Shown piece after piece: positions 44,588 through 53,119 of a stretch of DNA of 64,000 nt; the first letter of the stretch is position 1, and each line of letters opens with the position of its first letter. Made by a program: the position numbers and the translations under genes. Source of the stretch: CAUZIR01 sp965250195 (lineage in GTDB: Bacteria > Chloroflexota > Dehalococcoidia > Lucifugimonadales > UBA2962); NCBI GenBank assembly GCA_965250195.1, contig OZ252295.1, forward strand, positions 2,232,001 to 2,296,000. Direction: 5' to 3'. Under the pieces are notes generated by a model. The model made no database searches and had not been told where the DNA came from. It saw only the letters and a list, made by a program, of their open reading frames with translations.

Positions 44588-44878
44588 TCAGATAGGGCGG
44601 GTTCTCGGTCGGCCTCTGCGGCGACCCTCTTTTAACCAGTAATAAACGCCGTCGTGCGTGCGTCTTATCTCGACGTCAGCGCCGGTCATGCGTGCCGCGT
44701 CGCCTATCCGACGGCGGACGGTGGAGAGTGTCTCTCCGCCCTAAGGTACAGCCTTGCCCGCCTCACCCTTTGACAGCCGCCCGATGCTTTCGATGTATTC
44801 GGCCAGGGCCTTTTGCCTCTTGCTGCCGCCGGTCAGACGCTTGGCCTCTTCGAGGGTGGTTCTGGTGAAGTGTGGCAT
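44588..44878 (-). pseudogene. Small conserved-looking gene interrupted by an in-frame amber codon
   Basis: ATG 44878 has GGAGGA about 11 bases upstream. The frame encodes 45 residues (MPHFTRTTLEEAKRLTGG ... GRLSKGEAGKAVP), meets TAG at 44741-44743, and continues 50 more codons (GGETLSTVRRRIGDAARMTG, EIRRTHDGVYYWLKEGRRR) to TGA at 44588. The two halves read as one 96-codon protein; a CAG to TAG change would explain the stop. The Arg/Lys-rich second half with a helix-like RRRIGDAAR segment suggests nucleic-acid binding. No family is recognised. Confidence 0.55.
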
Positions 44879-45221
44879 CGATTGTTAGTTCCTCCGTGCA
44901 GTCTGTCTTCTCCGTTGCTGACATGAAGCTGATGACGGGGAGTCATAGGATGTCACATCAACGCGATTGAGTCACTTCTAACATGGTGATCCGTAGTTAC
45001 ATGCGGCCAGGATGGCCGTCCCTAATGTCGCACTGTGTGCGCCCATGTTCTGGAGATCTCTGACGCAACAGATGTGTCACGGGTGTCGGGGTAACGTACA
45101 CTCTTTGCCTGTTGCCGTACCCCTGCCGCCCATCACTGCCGCCCATTGCCGCCACCCATCGCCGCCAGTGGGGCCACGAATCTACCCGCGGCAGACAGCC
45201 GTACAAGGCGTTGAGCCTGAA
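44879..45221. other. Spacer with short GC-rich tandem repeat
   Basis: No gene is supported here; the open plus-strand frame from 45012 is an upstream extension of the next gene without similarity. At 45123-45166 there are three and a half imperfect copies of a 12-13-base unit (CTGCCGCCCATCA type). Confidence 0.5.
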
Positions 45222-46772
45222 ATGAGATTCAACCTGGCCAAACTCGATGCGGCAGTCCCGTATCTGATCGTGTTCGCGGCCAGTGCGTGCGGCCTGATAT
45301 TGGAGATAGTCGCCGGACGCATACTGGCTCCGGTCATCGGCGTTTCCCTTTTTACCTGGACCAGCATTATCGGGGTCGTCCTGGCGGGCATCAGCATCGG
45401 CAATTTCCTTGGTGGCCTCACGGCGGACCGGTTCCCGTCGCGCACCACGCTGGGCTTTATCCTGCTCGGCGCGGGGATTTTCACTGTCATCATCCTCCCC
45501 CTGATTGCCGTGGTGGCGGACGGCTTAGTCGGACTCCCGATTGTTCTCAGAATTGTCCTGTTGACGGCGGTGTTGTTCTTGCCGGTCAGCTTGATTTTGG
45601 GGATGGTGACGCCGGTGGTCATCAAGCTTCACCTGACGGACATCGCCAAGGCCGGCAACGTGGTCGGGCAGTTCTACGCGGTTTCGACGGCCGGCTCGAT
45701 ACTGGGGGTGTTCATTACCGGGTTTGTGCTCATCCAGTGGATCGGCACCAGGCCCATAGTGCTGGCCGTGGCGATTTTCCTGTTCGCAATGGCCCTGGCG
45801 TTCGGTGACCTTTGGAAAATACGGCTGAAAATTCCCGCCGTCGTAACGCTGGTGGCGATCGTTATCGGTGTGATTTTGAGTTCCGGTAGCTACGCCTTCG
45901 GCTGGCTCGAATCGAGCTGCCAGGTCGAGAGCAACTACTTTTGCATCAAGGTGCGGGAACGGGACATTGATGGGCACCGGGTCAGGACGCTCACGCTCGA
46001 CCAGCTACTGCACAGCTACGTGGCGAAAGACGACCCGACGTTCCTCGTCTATGGCTACGAAAAGGTGACCGCCGATTTCGTGGCGCTTCAGCACGGGCGT
46101 AGCGAACGGCTGACGACCCTGTTCATCGGCGGCGGCGGGTACACGATGCCCCGGCTGATCGAGGAGACGTATCCGGGTTCGGACATCCAGGTCATTGAGA
46201 TTGATCCCGCGGTGACAGAGGTCGCGCACGACTACCTGTGGCTGCCCCGCGATACGGCCATAGTCTCGTACAACGTGGACGCCCGGATGAAGATGCCGGA
46301 GCTGACGGACGGCGTCTACGACATGATCGTCGGGGACGCGTTCAACGACTTTTCCGTCCCGTATCACCTGACGACGAAAGAGTTCAACGAGCGGGTCAAG
46401 GAACTGCTCAAACCCGGTGGCGTTTTTATCGTAAATATCGTCGACAACCTCAACACCGGCCGATTCCTGCGGGCCTATGTGCATACGCTGTCCCAGACAT
46501 TCATACACGTTTACGTCCTGCGGGACGATGACCTCTGGGAGAATGACCTACGCTCCAATGTCACTTATGTCGTGCTTGGCACCGATTTTGCGATTACGCC
46601 TGCCGACCTTGCCAGTGCGAGTGACGCGATCGGCAGGGCGGCGCCGGTGAGCCGTTTTATGCCACTTGCGGTGTTTGATCGCTGGTTCATCGGGAGGGAG
46701 AAGATTTTGCTCACCGACGGCTTCGTCCCGGTGGATCAGCTAATCGCCCCGCTGTATCTTCGTAGCCGCTAA
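45222..46772 (+). CDS. Membrane-fused spermidine-synthase-like protein
   Basis: 516 residues from ATG 45222. The first ~235 residues are seven or eight helices (AASACGLILEIVAGRILAP, GVVLAGISIGNFLGGLTADR) as in fused MFS/spermidine synthase proteins. The rest is a Rossmann methyltransferase-like SpeE domain with LFIGGGGYTMPR, VIEIDPAVTEVA and YDMIVGDAFNDFSVP (DAF for the catalytic Asp). LDQLLHSYV matches the polyamine-synthase entry. Such proteins are often annotated as polyamine aminopropyltransferases, but activity of fused forms is little tested. The stop lies in a hairpin. Confidence 0.82.
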   Translation: MRFNLAKLDAAVPYLIVFAASACGLILEIVAGRILAPVIGVSLFTWTSIIGVVLAGISIGNFLGGLTADRFPSRTTLGFILLGAGIFTVIILPLIAVVADGLVGLPIVLRIVLLTAVLFLPVSLILGMVTPVVIKLHLTDIAKAGNVVGQFYAVSTAGSILGVFITGFVLIQWIGTRPIVLAVAIFLFAMALAFGDLWKIRLKIPAVVTLVAIVIGVILSSGSYAFGWLESSCQVESNYFCIKVRERDIDGHRVRTLTLDQLLHSYVAKDDPTFLVYGYEKVTADFVALQHGRSERLTTLFIGGGGYTMPRLIEETYPGSDIQVIEIDPAVTEVAHDYLWLPRDTAIVSYNVDARMKMPELTDGVYDMIVGDAFNDFSVPYHLTTKEFNERVKELLKPGGVFIVNIVDNLNTGRFLRAYVHTLSQTFIHVYVLRDDDLWENDLRSNVTYVVLGTDFAITPADLASASDAIGRAAPVSRFMPLAVFDRWFIGREKILLTDGFVPVDQLIAPLYLRSR

Positions 46773-46789
46773 CCCTTTCAGAAGGGTTA
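46770..46789 (+). other. Hairpin spanning the stop of the spermidine-synthase-like gene
   Basis: TAACCCTT-TCAG-AAGGGTTA is a perfect 8-bp stem including the TAA stop. No T run follows, so it is more likely an RNA 3'-end stabiliser or chance than a Rho-independent terminator. Confidence 0.45.
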
Positions 46790-46815
46790 GAAATTCCTAC
46801 CAGGCTGGTGTTTGC

Positions 46816-47280
46816 GTGAAAGTATTGGCGTTCCAAGGCCAGATTAAGAACAACCACTGCTGGGGATGCGGGTCTCTAAACGAGCGTGGCCTGCAGATAA
46901 AGAGCCGCTGGGATGGCGACGATTCGGTCTGTTCCTGGACCCCCGACCCGATGTTCATGGCCGGGCCACCCCATTTTCTCTATGGCGGCACGATAGCCTC
47001 GCTGATCGATTGCCACTGCATCTGCACGGCCATCGCCAATGCGTACACGGTCGAGGGCCGCCAGGTAGGAGAGGGCGCTCCCATCTGGTACGCGACCGGC
47101 ACCCTCAACGTTCGCTACCTCAGCCCCACGCCCATTGACGAAACGGTCGAGCTACGCGCCCACATAACCGAGCAAACGGGTAAGCGCACCAATTTTGTGT
47201 GCAGCCTGCGGTCCGGCGGCGTGGAGCGGGCGACGGCCGACGTCGTCGCCGTCCGGGTGTCTACCGGCTGGTTCGAGTAA
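46816..47280 (+). CDS. Hotdog-fold (PaaI/THEM4-like) thioesterase
   Basis: 154 residues. NNHCWGCGSLNERGLQIKS is the N-terminal Cys-rich opening common to this thioesterase group; GPPHFLYGGTIASLIDCHC has the Gly-Gly and Asp of the active helix; LNVRYLSPTPIDETVELRA completes the fold. It likely hydrolyses an acyl-CoA. GTG start with a weak ribosome site. Followed by PhyH after 57 bases. Confidence 0.83.
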   Translation: MKVLAFQGQIKNNHCWGCGSLNERGLQIKSRWDGDDSVCSWTPDPMFMAGPPHFLYGGTIASLIDCHCICTAIANAYTVEGRQVGEGAPIWYATGTLNVRYLSPTPIDETVELRAHITEQTGKRTNFVCSLRSGGVERATADVVAVRVSTGWFE

Positions 47281-47337
47281 TATTGCCGATCGAACGATAT
47301 CGGCCGACAGGCCTGCCAGGGGATGAGGAGAGGAAGC

Positions 47338-48138
47338 ATGACCGAGACCGTGGACCTGGTCGCCTACCCGGACCTGGCCGGAAGGGTGGAGGCACTGGAG
47401 CGCGACGGCATTGTGTATTTCCCCAATCTGCTGGATGCAGAGGAGATTGCGGAGCTACGCAGCCACATGGAGGCGCTGACGCCGGCGAAAGAGGGCTACG
47501 ACCGCGATAGCGCCATCGACGGCGATGACTTCTACCAAAAGCACATAAGCAGCTGCTTTAACCAGGACCCGTTCTTTTTACGCTACCTGGATAAGCCGGA
47601 GATCATCGAGCTTTGGGAGGCGGTGCACGGGCCCGACTGCCACGCCATCGCCATGACCAGCTGGATTACCGGACCCGGCAGACCGGACCAGCAACTGCAC
47701 GCCGACTGGCAGCCGTTTGAATTGCCGTCTGACGTCATCATGGACAATCGGGTGCGGCTGCCGGTCTATATCACGACGGTCCACTTCTACCTGGACGATC
47801 TTTACGAAGAGCTTGGCCCGACCAAGGTGATTCCCGGCAGCCACAAGGCGGGCAGGGGACCGAACGGCGACACGGAATGGAACGGGCAGGGCGAGCAGTC
47901 AATGATGGTCAAAGCCGGTGATGCGACTATCCACCGTAGCGAAGTCTGGCACCGGGGCACGGCCAACCGCAGCGACGAGAAGCGATACCTGCTCCAGGTG
48001 GCCTGCGGCGAGCGAATGTTCGCCCAGCGCTTCTCGCCGTATCTGAACCGGTTCCAATTTGACGAAGGTATGCTGGCCCAGGCCACACCGCGCCAGCGCC
48101 GTATGCTGGGCGACCATCGACGAATGAACTTCGACTAG
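47338..48138 (+). CDS. Phytanoyl-CoA dioxygenase (PhyH) family protein
   Basis: 266 residues. Fe(II)/2-oxoglutarate-dependent oxygenase fold: QLHADWQ gives the His-x-Asp pair and IHRSEVWHRGTANRS the distal His and the Arg that binds 2-oxoglutarate. The N-terminal part (RDGIVYFPNLLDAEEIAEL) is typical. The substrate could be an acyl-CoA, betaine-like or other small molecule. ATG 47338 with GGAGAGGAAG directly upstream. Confidence 0.86.
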   Translation: MTETVDLVAYPDLAGRVEALERDGIVYFPNLLDAEEIAELRSHMEALTPAKEGYDRDSAIDGDDFYQKHISSCFNQDPFFLRYLDKPEIIELWEAVHGPDCHAIAMTSWITGPGRPDQQLHADWQPFELPSDVIMDNRVRLPVYITTVHFYLDDLYEELGPTKVIPGSHKAGRGPNGDTEWNGQGEQSMMVKAGDATIHRSEVWHRGTANRSDEKRYLLQVACGERMFAQRFSPYLNRFQFDEGMLAQATPRQRRMLGDHRRMNFD

Positions 48139-48182
48139 GCCCCGGTCGCCACGGTTGGGGCCGATCTGGGGCTACTGGGGAG

Positions 48183-48578
48183 TTACCCGCCGGCCGGCGT
48201 CAGCGTGGTGCCGAACAGCTCGTAAGCCATCAGGAAGGCCGCCACAAACAGGAGACCGGTGAAGACGAGGTCCTCGAACCAATCGACGTGGTCCGGCTTG
48301 CGAGCCATCTGGATCGTTGGGTTGTAGTAGAAGATCGAGCCAACGATGAAGAGGATCAACCCGGCGAACACGATCGAGGCGGCCCAGGTAGCATCGATCA
48401 GGGATATTCCGGCCATCGTGAAGCCGACCACGTAGAAGGGCAGCTGCATGACGAAGACCTTCATGTTGTCGTGCTCGGAGACGTTTGCCTTAACCGTGGC
48501 ACGATACAACTCGTAGACGATCGACAGCGCGAAAGTGGCTATCAAAATCCAGAAGGTCTGCTCACCGTAAGTGGACAT
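48183..48578 (-). CDS. Four-helix membrane protein of unknown function
   Basis: 131 residues with four predicted helices (WILIATFALSIVYELY, FYVVGFTMAGISLI, ASIVFAGLILFIVGSIFYY, DLVFTGLLFVAAFLMAYELF) and few charged residues between them. No family is recognised. Convergent with PhyH and divergent from the epimerase. Confidence 0.65.
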   Translation of the reverse strand: MSTYGEQTFWILIATFALSIVYELYRATVKANVSEHDNMKVFVMQLPFYVVGFTMAGISLIDATWAASIVFAGLILFIVGSIFYYNPTIQMARKPDHVDWFEDLVFTGLLFVAAFLMAYELFGTTLTPAGG

Positions 48579-48685
48579 GTCGCTAAGCGCTCCCGGGCGG
48601 GTCTATGTATTCGCCGTCGCGCATAATACAGCAACTGGCACGTACAGCGGTGCGTTAACCGGCGACCCGACAACAAAGGATTTCA

Positions 48686-49783
48686 ATGAACGTACTCTTC
48701 ATCGGCGGCACCAGGGATTTCGGCAAGATCAGCGTGCGGCGTTTTCTGGAACGGGGCGACAGCGTCACGCTCTACTCCAGGGGGAACGTGAGGCCCGAGT
48801 TCTGGGACGAGGTGGATCACGTCATCGGCGACCGCACCGACCATGATGCGTTCGTAAAGGCGCTCAAGGGCAAGAGGTTCGACGCGGTCATCGACAATGT
48901 CGCCTACACGCCGGTTGACGTGCGCGCCGCCGTGCAGGCGTTCAGGGGCAGTGTGGGCAAGTACGTCGTGTCAACAACCGCCTCCGTCTACGGAGGGCCC
49001 GGCCACGCCACCCACTGGCGCACTGTGGGTATGGGGCCGGGTCCGAGATCGGAGGACGAGTTCGTAAATCTGGCCGCCAACGTGCCCCTGCGCGAGGAGT
49101 CGCTGGACCTGACGACCGTGAGCTGGGAGCTGGACCCCACCCGCGACCCGTACGCGGATGGCAAGCGCCATATGGAGCGACTGCTTTCCGAAACGCCGGA
49201 CTTCCCCTGGGTGGTCATGCGCATTCCCTCAGTGCTCGGTCCAGATGAGCCAGCTGATCGCTTCTGGTTTTATCTCCAACGCATCCTCGATGGCCGGGAG
49301 ATGATTCTTCGGGATGGGGGACTCGGTGTATTCAGACCAGGTTTCAGGGACGACGTGGGCGGCTCGTTCGTGGATGCTGTGGACTCGCCGAGAGCGATGA
49401 ATGAGATCTACAACGTCACCAGCGGCGACATCGTCAACCTGCGCCGCTTTATTGAGATCATCGCCGACGCGGCCGGGCGCGAGCCGAACACGGTCTCGAT
49501 ACCGGGCGAGGTGACTGAACGGGCGACGAGCCTGCCGTGGGATAGCTGGTGGTATGACTTTTTCTCCCGCCTGCCCATGTACGTACCCTCAATAGACAAG
49601 GCGAGGCGTCACTTCGACATGAAGACGACGCCGATCGAAGAGTGGGTCGGCGAGACGGTCGCATGGTATTTGGATAACCCGACGCCGGACTCGACCGGCT
49701 ACGAGCACCGCGACGAAGAGGTGGCGCTGTGCCGCCGCTGGGCCGAGCAGTACGGCGCCTTCGAAACGGCGTTTACCGCCTGA
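48686..49783 (+). CDS. NAD-dependent epimerase/dehydratase-like (extended SDR) protein
   Basis: 365 residues. MNVLFIGGTRDFGK is the N-terminal nucleotide loop with the pattern GGTxxxG. VSTTASVYGG gives Ser and Tyr, and YADGKRHMERLL the Lys region (Y-xxx-K). The pattern GGTRxFG and the late HFDMKTTPIEEWVGETVAWY segment resemble atypical, CSP41-like SDRs. It may act on nucleotide sugars or be non-catalytic. ATG 48686. Confidence 0.8.
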   Translation: MNVLFIGGTRDFGKISVRRFLERGDSVTLYSRGNVRPEFWDEVDHVIGDRTDHDAFVKALKGKRFDAVIDNVAYTPVDVRAAVQAFRGSVGKYVVSTTASVYGGPGHATHWRTVGMGPGPRSEDEFVNLAANVPLREESLDLTTVSWELDPTRDPYADGKRHMERLLSETPDFPWVVMRIPSVLGPDEPADRFWFYLQRILDGREMILRDGGLGVFRPGFRDDVGGSFVDAVDSPRAMNEIYNVTSGDIVNLRRFIEIIADAAGREPNTVSIPGEVTERATSLPWDSWWYDFFSRLPMYVPSIDKARRHFDMKTTPIEEWVGETVAWYLDNPTPDSTGYEHRDEEVALCRRWAEQYGAFETAFTA

Positions 49784-49813
49784 TATCGAGGCTGCGCCCC
49801 GGTGCCATCGGCG

Positions 49814-51334
49814 CTAGGCCGAGGATTCGTCTTCGTTTACCTGGATGCGCCGGGACGCGCGGATCGGTATCAGCGTGACTGCCAGTCCGGCGGCGACTAC
49901 TAGCGAACCGATGAAAAAGGCGCGGGTCATGCCCTGGAGGAACGCGGCCTTGATCCCAGCGTCTCCCACGTCCTTTACCGCGTCCAGGCTGGGCTCGAAG
50001 CCGAGGCCGCCCATGGTCGCCGTCACTATCGCAGTACCCACGGCTACACTGCTGAGAGTGGCGGTGTTGCGGGCCATGTTAATGAACGCGGTCACAACGC
50101 CCTGGCCGTCCGGCTTGACCACGCCGTAGATGGCGTTCTGAGCGGGGGAGAAGATGAACCCGATGCCGAACCCCATTAGCAACATGGTAACGGCCGACCA
50201 CCAGATGGGGCTGTCTACCGTCAGACGGGTGAGCATGACCATCGATGTCAGGCCGAGCGCTGTGCCGATCGGTATGAAGAATCGCCAGCTGATGCGGTCG
50301 GACAGGTGCCCGGCGAGCGGTCCGGTGGTGAGGAACGCGATGGGAACGCCCGATACGACGAGGCCGGATAGAACAGGCGTTAATCCGGCAACTTCCTGTA
50401 AGTAAAAAGGCAGCAAGAAGAATATGCCGGAGTTGCCCAAAACGATTAAAAACATGACCGCCTGGCCAATTACGAACGTGGGGTTGCGGAACAGTTCCAG
50501 CGGCAGCATCGGCTCCGGCGCCCTCAACTCCCAAACCACGAAAGTAACCACCAACGCAACGACGGCAACGAAGCCGCCGATGACCACGCCCGACATCCAT
50601 CCCAGCGAGTTGCCGTTGGAGATGGTCAAAAGCAAGACGACCAGGATGATGGTCGATAGTGCGGCACCCGCCCAGTCGAACGAGCCCCGGCTTTTCTCGG
50701 GGCGGTCTGCCTCATCGTCTATTTCCCCATCGGTGTCCCCAGAGTCTTGCTGCGCTCGGACCGGGTCGGAAATCCCCAGAACCCGGACGGCCAGGACAAT
50801 GGATACGGCTCCGACCGGTCCGGCCAGATAGAGCATCGCCCGCCACCCGAGCAGGGTGACCGCGGCGCCGCCGAGGACAGGGCCGGCGATGGCGCCCAGG
50901 GCGAGAACGCCCATGAACATGCCCAGCGCTTTTCCCCTTTGAGACGTTGGGAAAGCGCCGGTAATGATGGGGACGGCGGTGGCCTGCACCATCGCGGCGC
51001 CGACGCCCTGAAGTACTTTGAACCCGATGAGCGCGGACAGCGTCGGAGTGGACCCGGCCAGCAACGCACCGGCGGTGAAGATGATCACCCCCACCAGGTA
51101 GATCCGCCGGTGTCCCAAGATATCGGCCAGCCTGCCGACGGGCAGGAGCAGCGCGCCGGTCGCTAACAGGAAGCCAAGCACGACCCATTGCACTTCGGGA
51201 ATGGTGGCGTTGAAGTGGTCGGAGATGGCCGGAACGGCCTGGTTCAGGCCGAACTCGTCGAGCAACGTCATAAATACGCCGGGTGCGACGGCCCCGAATA
51301 CGACCCATTTTCGAAGTGTGGGAGACGAGGTCAT
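49814..51334 (-). CDS. MFS efflux transporter of the DHA2 (EmrB/QacA) family
   Basis: 506 residues with 14 predicted helices, the DHA2 count. LDEFGLNQAVPAISDHF is motif D1-like and GRLADILGHRRIYLVG is motif A. A hydrophilic loop rich in Asp/Glu lies near residue 200. It exports drugs or other amphiphiles by proton antiport. ATG start at 51334. It is alone; no TetR-type regulator is adjacent. Confidence 0.88.
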   Translation of the reverse strand: MTSSPTLRKWVVFGAVAPGVFMTLLDEFGLNQAVPAISDHFNATIPEVQWVVLGFLLATGALLLPVGRLADILGHRRIYLVGVIIFTAGALLAGSTPTLSALIGFKVLQGVGAAMVQATAVPIITGAFPTSQRGKALGMFMGVLALGAIAGPVLGGAAVTLLGWRAMLYLAGPVGAVSIVLAVRVLGISDPVRAQQDSGDTDGEIDDEADRPEKSRGSFDWAGAALSTIILVVLLLTISNGNSLGWMSGVVIGGFVAVVALVVTFVVWELRAPEPMLPLELFRNPTFVIGQAVMFLIVLGNSGIFFLLPFYLQEVAGLTPVLSGLVVSGVPIAFLTTGPLAGHLSDRISWRFFIPIGTALGLTSMVMLTRLTVDSPIWWSAVTMLLMGFGIGFIFSPAQNAIYGVVKPDGQGVVTAFINMARNTATLSSVAVGTAIVTATMGGLGFEPSLDAVKDVGDAGIKAAFLQGMTRAFFIGSLVVAAGLAVTLIPIRASRRIQVNEDESSA

Positions 51335-51421
51335 CCCAGGCTCCCGAGCAACGGGAGCAAGTTAGAGCCGTGGGCGTACGAAGGCGCAGTGGTCAAGTTG
51401 ATTGAGAAGGCGAGACCTGGC

Positions 51422-51742
51422 CTAGTCGGCCAGGGCGATCAGCCCGAGAAGGCCGTAGAGAATACCCAGACCGACGGCGGCCCACATGAGCGTCCAGATG
51501 ATGGCCGCCCGGAACGTCAATGCAATCTCTATGACTACCGCTTTCAGCAGAGAGGTGCCGGGCGCGACCCATCTGGACTGATACCGGGCCCCCCGGTCCC
51601 GTCCGCGCAAACCCCTTGTCCAAAAAGATCCTCTGGTGTTTCCGGCTTCTCCGCCCCCGTCGCCGAGGCCGCCGGTCCAAGCGGGCGTGAGCGGGCGGTT
51701 CGGATCCGGATACCTGGGTTGGAGACCGCTGGACTCTGACAC
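51422..51742 (-). CDS. Small protein with a C-terminal hydrophobic region
   Basis: 106 residues. The first ~60 are hydrophilic, Gly/Arg/Pro-rich and probably disordered; residues ~64-104 are hydrophobic (LLKAVVIEIALTFRAAIIW, TLMWAAVGLGILYGLLGL), i.e. one long or two short helices. GTG start at 51742 with GGTGGAG about ten bases upstream. No family recognised; the open frame could be shorter than drawn. Confidence 0.5.
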   Translation of the reverse strand: MSESSGLQPRYPDPNRPLTPAWTGGLGDGGGEAGNTRGSFWTRGLRGRDRGARYQSRWVAPGTSLLKAVVIEIALTFRAAIIWTLMWAAVGLGILYGLLGLIALAD

Positions 51743-51855
51743 TCTTGTCTACTCCACCTGAACCAACTCCATCACGGACGATTGCACGACCTCGACCCCA
51801 TCACAATCGTGAGAAATCATATCATCGCGGGCCGAGGGTTTTTGCTGTGCGCCGC

Positions 51856-53115
51856 CTACGCTGGACCCTCTAGAAAGTAGGTCGTGACGGGGCCTATGCC
51901 CTTGACGTCGATCTCGCCCCTGGGGTCGCACCGGAATTTTTCGGCCACGAGCGCCCGGGTCGCCCCGGTTATCTGAATCTTGCCGGGAACGCCCTGGGAT
52001 TCCATGCGACTCGCGGTGTTCACCGTGTCGCCCCAATGGTCGTATTGGAATTTTTTACGTCCGATTATTCCGGCTACCACCGGGCCGGAGTTGATGCCCA
52101 CGCGAAACTGCGTCTGGAGTCCCGATGTCCTGGTCGCAGCAGCAGCAAAATCCATGATGTCCAGCGCCATCCAGCCGAGCGCCTCGGCATGATCGTCCCT
52201 CGGGGTTGGAACCCCGGCCGCGACCATGTAGGCGTCTCCTATGGTGCGGATCTTCTCTACCCCGTACTTGTCGCTCAGGTCGTCGAAGTACACGAACACT
52301 TCATCGAGATATTCGATCAACTTGGCTGGAGATAGCGACGCTGAAATACTCGAAAACCCGACCATGTCGGCGAACATTACCGTGACGTGCTCCCTGGACT
52401 CTGCCAGCGCCCGACGGTCCACTGATTCGTCCTTCAGCCGGTCGGCGACCTCTACCGGGAGCACGTTGAGCAGCAACCGCTCCGATCGGCCCCGCTCGAC
52501 CCGCAGCAGCCCCAGCGCCCGGTCGCGCAGGCGCATGAAGTAGTGGAGAAGGGCTATGGCCACGACCGAAACCGCGACGACGTTGATGAGGAAAAAGACG
52601 GTGCGCACCGCCGTCGGGAGATTCGTGGACTTGTCCAGATAAGGGTCCAGCCCGGCGCTGCCGATGACCAGCGCGACGTATACGACGAGCCACGCCGAAG
52701 CCTGTCGATACCCCGCGAACAACAAGGCGCCGAACGGGCACAGCAGCGACCATAGGACGACCGCGCTCCCGTTGACGAACCCGCCCAGGGTGATCATCAA
52801 CAAAAAGGGGAGGATCAGAATTAAAAGCAGTTGGCTCAGTTGGAAGAATTGGTACTTTCGGGTTAGGGCGAACGCCAGGATGCTGGCTGCCGAGACGGAC
52901 GCGTAGGCGAAGGGGATGGTGGCCGCGAGGGGCTCGTCGAAGGCGTAGTAGATGAACCCCCAGGCCACGGCGAAGACGCCTACCGTCGCGCCCATCGCGA
53001 CGAGCAGGGTTTTCTTCAGTCGAATCTCTTCGTCGTCGGAAGGGTCCGCCCCTATGCTCTGCAGCACCCTCTCAATAGCGGCGAGCGCGTTCGAACCGGA
53101 CGGTTTGGTCAGCAT
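51856..53115 (-). CDS. Membrane-bound class III adenylate/guanylate cyclase
   Basis: 419 residues. Six predicted helices (~38-195) are followed by a short coiled stretch and a catalytic domain (~238-415). VTVMFADMVGFSSISA and the later IGDAY supply the two metal-binding Asp. KIRTIGDAYMVAAGVP has the Lys that favours adenine, and YDHWGDTVNTASRMES carries the other purine-binding Asp and transition-state Asn/Arg. It therefore most likely makes cAMP. The six-helix input domain is like those of actinobacterial and chloroflexal cyclases. Four bases separate it from the SQR-like gene upstream. Confidence 0.88.
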   Translation of the reverse strand: MLTKPSGSNALAAIERVLQSIGADPSDDEEIRLKKTLLVAMGATVGVFAVAWGFIYYAFDEPLAATIPFAYASVSAASILAFALTRKYQFFQLSQLLLILILPFLLMITLGGFVNGSAVVLWSLLCPFGALLFAGYRQASAWLVVYVALVIGSAGLDPYLDKSTNLPTAVRTVFFLINVVAVSVVAIALLHYFMRLRDRALGLLRVERGRSERLLLNVLPVEVADRLKDESVDRRALAESREHVTVMFADMVGFSSISASLSPAKLIEYLDEVFVYFDDLSDKYGVEKIRTIGDAYMVAAGVPTPRDDHAEALGWMALDIMDFAAAATRTSGLQTQFRVGINSGPVVAGIIGRKKFQYDHWGDTVNTASRMESQGVPGKIQITGATRALVAEKFRCDPRGEIDVKGIGPVTTYFLEGPA

Positions 53116-53119
53116 CCAG

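Noticed and set aside
45123..45166. CRISPR array
   Set aside because: The units are 12-13 bases, imperfect and directly adjacent without spacers, and no cas genes are present.
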